Below, in pieces: positions 34,778 to 36,176 of a stretch of DNA of 36,176 nt. This stretch comes from Gammaproteobacteria bacterium (GTDB lineage Bacteria > Pseudomonadota > Gammaproteobacteria > PS1 > Pseudothioglobaceae), in contig JAQRMT010000003.1 in the NCBI GenBank assembly GCA_028599035.1, positions 1 to 36,176 on the forward strand, given 5' to 3'. Both the position numbers and the translations under genes were made by a program. Within the stretch, counting starts at the first letter, position 1. Each line of letters starts with the position of its first letter. The notes beneath the pieces are model-generated. The model worked only from the letters and a program-made list of their open reading frames with translations, was not told where the DNA came from and did no database searches.

Positions 34778-36176
34778 ATGAAAATCCAACAAAACCATGT
34801 GATTGAAAGCATTGCCAATGCTTTGCAATATATTTCTTACTATCACAGTCCTGATTTCATTCAGGCGATGGCAAATGCTTATGAAAAAGAAACCCATCAG
34901 ACTGCTAAAAATGCCATTGCCCAAATTTTAATTAATTCAAAAATGGCAGCGATTGGACAGCGCCCAATGTGTCAAGACACAGGCATTGTTAATGTCTTTG
35001 TTGAAGTAGGCATGAATGTCTCGTGGGCAGCAGATTTATCCTTAGAAGATATGATTAACGAAGGCGTTCGTCAAGCCTACACCAAGGCAGAAAACCCCCT
35101 TCGTGCCTCAATTGTCAAAGACCCACTGTTTAGCAGAACCAACACCAAAGACAACACCCCAGCCGTTATTCAAATGAAAGTGGTCAAGGGCAATCAACTT
35201 AACTTTATCGTTGCCGCTAAAGGCTGTGGTTCAGAAAATAAGGCAAAATTTGCCATTCTACAGCCCGATAGTAATGTGGTTGATTGGATTATTGAGACAA
35301 TTCCAACCATGGGTGCAGGCTGGTGTCCACCAGGCATTATTGGCATTGGCGTGGGCGGTACGGCCGAAAAAGCTATGCTCATGGCAAAAGAAAGCCTGAT
35401 GGAACCGATTGATATTCAAAACATTGCCCAAAAAACAAACCCAAACAATCTGGAAAAATTACGCCTAGAACTGATGGAAAAAATCAACAATCTTGGTATT
35501 GGTGCTCAAGGTCTGGGTGGCTTAACCACTGTGTTAGATATTAAGATTAAAGATTACCCAACCCACGCCGCCTCTCAAGCTGTTGCCTTGATTCCAAACT
35601 GTGCCGCTACTCGTCATCTGCATTTTTCTATGGATGGCTCAGGCGTAGCAACCCTGCCAGAAGTGGATATGAGCATTTATCCTGAGTTAGAAATGGATTA
35701 TTCTAAGTATGAAAAAGTTGACTTAAACTCACTCACTCGCCAACAAATGACCCAATGGAGTATTGGCGATACCTTGTTACTCACTGGCACGCTCATCACT
35801 GGTAGAGACGCAGCACATAGCCGTCTTAAGCAAATGCTAGACAATGGCGAAGGTCTGCCCAAAGGCGTAGATTTTAAGAATAAATTTATCTATTATGTCG
35901 GCCCAGTGGATGCTGTCAACGATGAGGTGATTGGCCCTGCAGGCCCTACTACTGCCACACGCATGGATAAGTTTACCGATATGATGCTAGAACAAACAGA
36001 AATATTTGGTATGATTGGAAAAGCCGAGCGAGGTGCAGCAACCACGCAAAGCATCAAAAAACATCAAGCCAGTTATTTGATTGCCGTGGGCGGTGCGGCT
36101 TATTTGATTTCTAAATCTATTAAAAAAGCCAAAAAAATAGCCTTCACAGAAATGGGTATGGAGGCTATTTATGAAT
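34778..36176 (+). CDS. Fumarate hydratase class I (3' truncated by window end)
   Basis: ATG 34778 open to the window end: MKIQQNHVIESIANALQYISYYH...RPMCQDTGIVNVFVEVG...GCGSENKAKFAIL...WCPPGIIGIGVGGTAEKAMLMAKESL...ITGRDAAHSRL...; absent from the ORF track because there is no stop. Confidence 0.95.
   Translation, partial: MKIQQNHVIESIANALQYISYYHSPDFIQAMANAYEKETHQTAKNAIAQILINSKMAAIGQRPMCQDTGIVNVFVEVGMNVSWAADLSLEDMINEGVRQAYTKAENPLRASIVKDPLFSRTNTKDNTPAVIQMKVVKGNQLNFIVAAKGCGSENKAKFAILQPDSNVVDWIIETIPTMGAGWCPPGIIGIGVGGTAEKAMLMAKESLMEPIDIQNIAQKTNPNNLEKLRLELMEKINNLGIGAQGLGGLTTVLDIKIKDYPTHAASQAVALIPNCAATRHLHFSMDGSGVATLPEVDMSIYPELEMDYSKYEKVDLNSLTRQQMTQWSIGDTLLLTGTLITGRDAAHSRLKQMLDNGEGLPKGVDFKNKFIYYVGPVDAVNDEVIGPAGPTTATRMDKFTDMMLEQTEIFGMIGKAERGAATTQSIKKHQASYLIAVGGAAYLISKSIKKAKKIAFTEMGMEAIYE

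Overview
The window is a low-GC, densely packed gammaproteobacterial chromosome segment. Gene content (tuf-tRNA-Trp-secE-nusG-rplKAJL-rpoBC beside soxXYZA plus a SoxK/SAXB-like gene) suggests a sulfur-oxidising SUP05/Thioglobus or thiotrophic-symbiont-like organism; that taxonomic placement is inference. Left to right: tuf 3' end, tRNA-Trp, secE, nusG, rplK, rplA, L10 leader, rplJ, rplL, rpoB, rpoC, trpE, soxXYZA and soxK-like, dnaE, (minus) comEC, coaBC, ribD, (plus) recA, recX, a 65-nt repeat present twice, an NYN-domain protein, a Cys/His-rich hypothetical protein, an Atm1-like ABC exporter, tgt, a receiver-like hypothetical protein, (minus) mrdA, mreD, mreC, mreB, and a 3'-truncated class I fumarase that is missing from the ORF track. 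Most of the window is ordinary core genome. The best second-look items are: (i) the near-identical 65-nt repeat between recX and the NYN gene, which reads as a possible minus-strand small RNA with its own promoter and terminator; (ii) the tightly coupled NYN / Cys-His-rich / ABC exporter gene set; (iii) a recX reading frame whose apparent homology extends upstream of the first ATG; (iv) a perfect hairpin made of inverted DnaA-box-like sequences between comEC and coaBC; (v) a four-hairpin rplL-rpoB intergenic region. No CRISPR array, transposase or prophage was seen.
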